A stretch of DNA of 64,000 nucleotides from positions 1-64,000 of the IMG/VR virus record IMGVR_UViG_3300036832_001498. One strand, given 5' to 3'. The position numbers and the translations under genes were made by a program. Within the stretch, counting starts at the first letter, position 1. The number at the start of each line of letters is the position of its first letter. Positions 63,259-64,000 of this stretch are shown in pieces. This DNA is from a virus. The notes beneath the pieces are model-generated. The model saw only the letters and a list, made by a program, of their open reading frames with translations, was not told where the DNA came from and made no database searches.

Positions 63259-63525
63259 TTATTTCGCATCCGGCCTGAAGGCGCGACCGAAGGCGTAGTC
63301 CTTGCCCGTGCCGCCGGATTGCGCCCAGTTGGCGTTGCCCAGCCGGTCGAGATGCTGCAGGGTGATATGGCCGGTGATGCGGCCATCGGCGGCGATGAGA
63401 GTGATCTCGTCGATGGCGTCAAGACCGGCGATGTACAAGATGTTCTTGTTGCCGCTGCCGAGGCGCAGCATGGGCTGACCCTCGGCGAACTGCTTGGCGG
63501 CGGAATAGCGCTTGAAGGCTTTCAC
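63259..63525 (-). CDS. Hypothetical beta-rich protein
   Basis: 88 residues from GTG 63525, in a GTGA overlap with the upstream gene and GGAGG before it. Beta pattern (MLRLGSGNKNILYIAGLDAI, then EITLIAADGRITGHITLQHL). Family unknown. Confidence 0.55.
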   Translation of the reverse strand: MKAFKRYSAAKQFAEGQPMLRLGSGNKNILYIAGLDAIDEITLIAADGRITGHITLQHLDRLGNANWAQSGGTGKDYAFGRAFRPDAK

Positions 63526-63827
63526 TGTTTCACCTCCAGCGCGGCTTCGGCTTCGCGGATGCGTTTCTGGTAGTGGAGAAAGTCGGTAGTGAGATCCATC
63601 GAGGCCTCGCTCAGCGCGGTCATCAGGCGATCCAGCTGCTGCCCGACCGCGACCAGTGATTTCGCGGACTTCTCTGACATGGGATGGCGGACGCCCCGGT
63701 GAAATGATCCCTTGGCGCGATGCGCGTGCGCCGCCACGCGCTCCATGGCTTCGCGGGTTTCCTTGGCAGCGTTGAATCCCATGCGGGAGAACTTCAGAAC
63801 CTCGAGTGGCTGTTCCATTTTTTCCAT
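63522..63827 (-). CDS. Helical hypothetical protein
   Basis: 101 residues from ATG 63827, GGAGCACAGC upstream. Helical throughout (MTALSEASMDLTTDFLHYQK...). Family unknown. Confidence 0.55.
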   Translation of the reverse strand: MEKMEQPLEVLKFSRMGFNAAKETREAMERVAAHAHRAKGSFHRGVRHPMSEKSAKSLVAVGQQLDRLMTALSEASMDLTTDFLHYQKRIREAEAALEVKQ

Positions 63828-63860
63828 GTGCTGTGCTCCTGATGCGAGTTGCATCGATCA

Positions 63861-63880
63861 CCGGCTGCGAGGGCAGCCGG
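63861..63880 (-). terminator. Hairpin between early genes (attenuator-like)
   Basis: CCGGCTGC / GCAGCCGG, 8-bp perfect stem with a 4-nt loop, between the partial gene at the right edge and the next leftward gene. No U-tract, so termination is uncertain. Confidence 0.35.
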
Positions 63881-63894
63881 TCAACGTTGCAGCC

Positions 63895-64000
63895 CTAGCG
63901 CTGATAGCAGGCTTGGTAAACCAGATGTTCGAGTTCGCGTTGAGCCTGACGCAACACGTCGGTCACGGCGCATGCGTTGGGGCTGAAGCCCTGAGTCGCG
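63895..64000 (-). CDS. Partial gene at the right edge (3' end only)
   Basis: Open minus-strand frame running off the window. The visible 34 C-terminal residues (FSPNACAVTDVLRQAQRELE, then HLVYQACYQR) look coding and helical. The start and identity lie beyond the window. Confidence 0.5.
   Translation of the reverse strand, partial: ATQGFSPNACAVTDVLRQAQRELEHLVYQACYQR

Noticed and set aside
1-64000. CRISPR array, IS element or transposase
   Set aside because: No regularly spaced repeats with unique spacers and no transposase or terminal-inverted-repeat pair was found.

Overview
The window is one continuous stretch of a temperate, short-tailed (podovirus-like) phage genome. It has about 100 tightly packed genes, many joined by ATGA, GTGA or TGATG stop/start overlaps, and runs off both edges. 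The host is probably an acidobacterium. This is inferred from the Cys-rich N-terminal segment of the integrase, the secreted fibronectin-III and beta-helix proteins, and the high GC content; no host gene is seen.

Layout. 1-4.7 kb (+): replication-like genes. Two DnaT/DnaD-like replication proteins carry arrays of the palindrome CCCTGCTGCAGCAGGG inside their coding sequence, a helicase-loader-like gene follows, and a secreted glycoside hydrolase sits between them. 4.7-9.0 kb (+): small unknown, zinc-binding and membrane proteins, plus a regulated promoter driving a protein with three classical C2H2 zinc fingers. 9.1-20.1 kb (+): packaging and head genes: small terminase-like protein, terminase ATPase half, ten small genes, terminase nuclease half, portal, scaffold, SU10-like major capsid protein. 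A strong terminator follows at 20.2 kb. 20.2-35.6 kb (+): glycosyltransferase, tail fibre, head-tail adaptor, a nozzle-like tail protein split by an inserted DUF2793 gene, and internal virion proteins. 35.8-42.8 kb (+): a 2319-residue polyvalent protein, probably delivered with the DNA, with two small genes nested in its low-complexity segments. 42.8-47 kb: lysogeny region, with a winged-helix protein, a GH71/GH99-like glycosidase, an XRE repressor, a complete tRNA-Phe (candidate attP), a tyrosine integrase and an excisionase-like protein. 47-64 kb (-): a leftward early operon containing PD-(D/E)XK nucleases, a ParB-like protein, a putative single-strand annealing protein paired with a RecB-like exonuclease, HTH regulators, a methyltransferase, secreted fibronectin-III proteins, a PKD/beta-helix lipoprotein and many small zinc proteins.

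Regulation. The XRE repressor looks leaderless. Its promoter shares the exact 11-mer GCAACAGTTGT with the promoter of the zinc-finger gene, so this may be the repressor operator. Two tandem palindromes at 55.3 kb and a promoter with an overlapping 11-bp inverted repeat at 61.7 kb probably control the leftward operon. A ten-base start-site element, GGAGCACAGC, recurs on both strands.

Most unusual features: (1) the large terminase is divided at the ATPase/nuclease hinge, with the halves 3.4 kb apart; (2) five small proteins between the halves and one further away end in the same aromatic-Gly C-terminal motif, whose last codons also form the Shine-Dalgarno sequence of the next gene; (3) a second virion gene is split by an insert ending in a long inverted repeat; (4) several real-looking genes are hidden in alternate frames or antisense.
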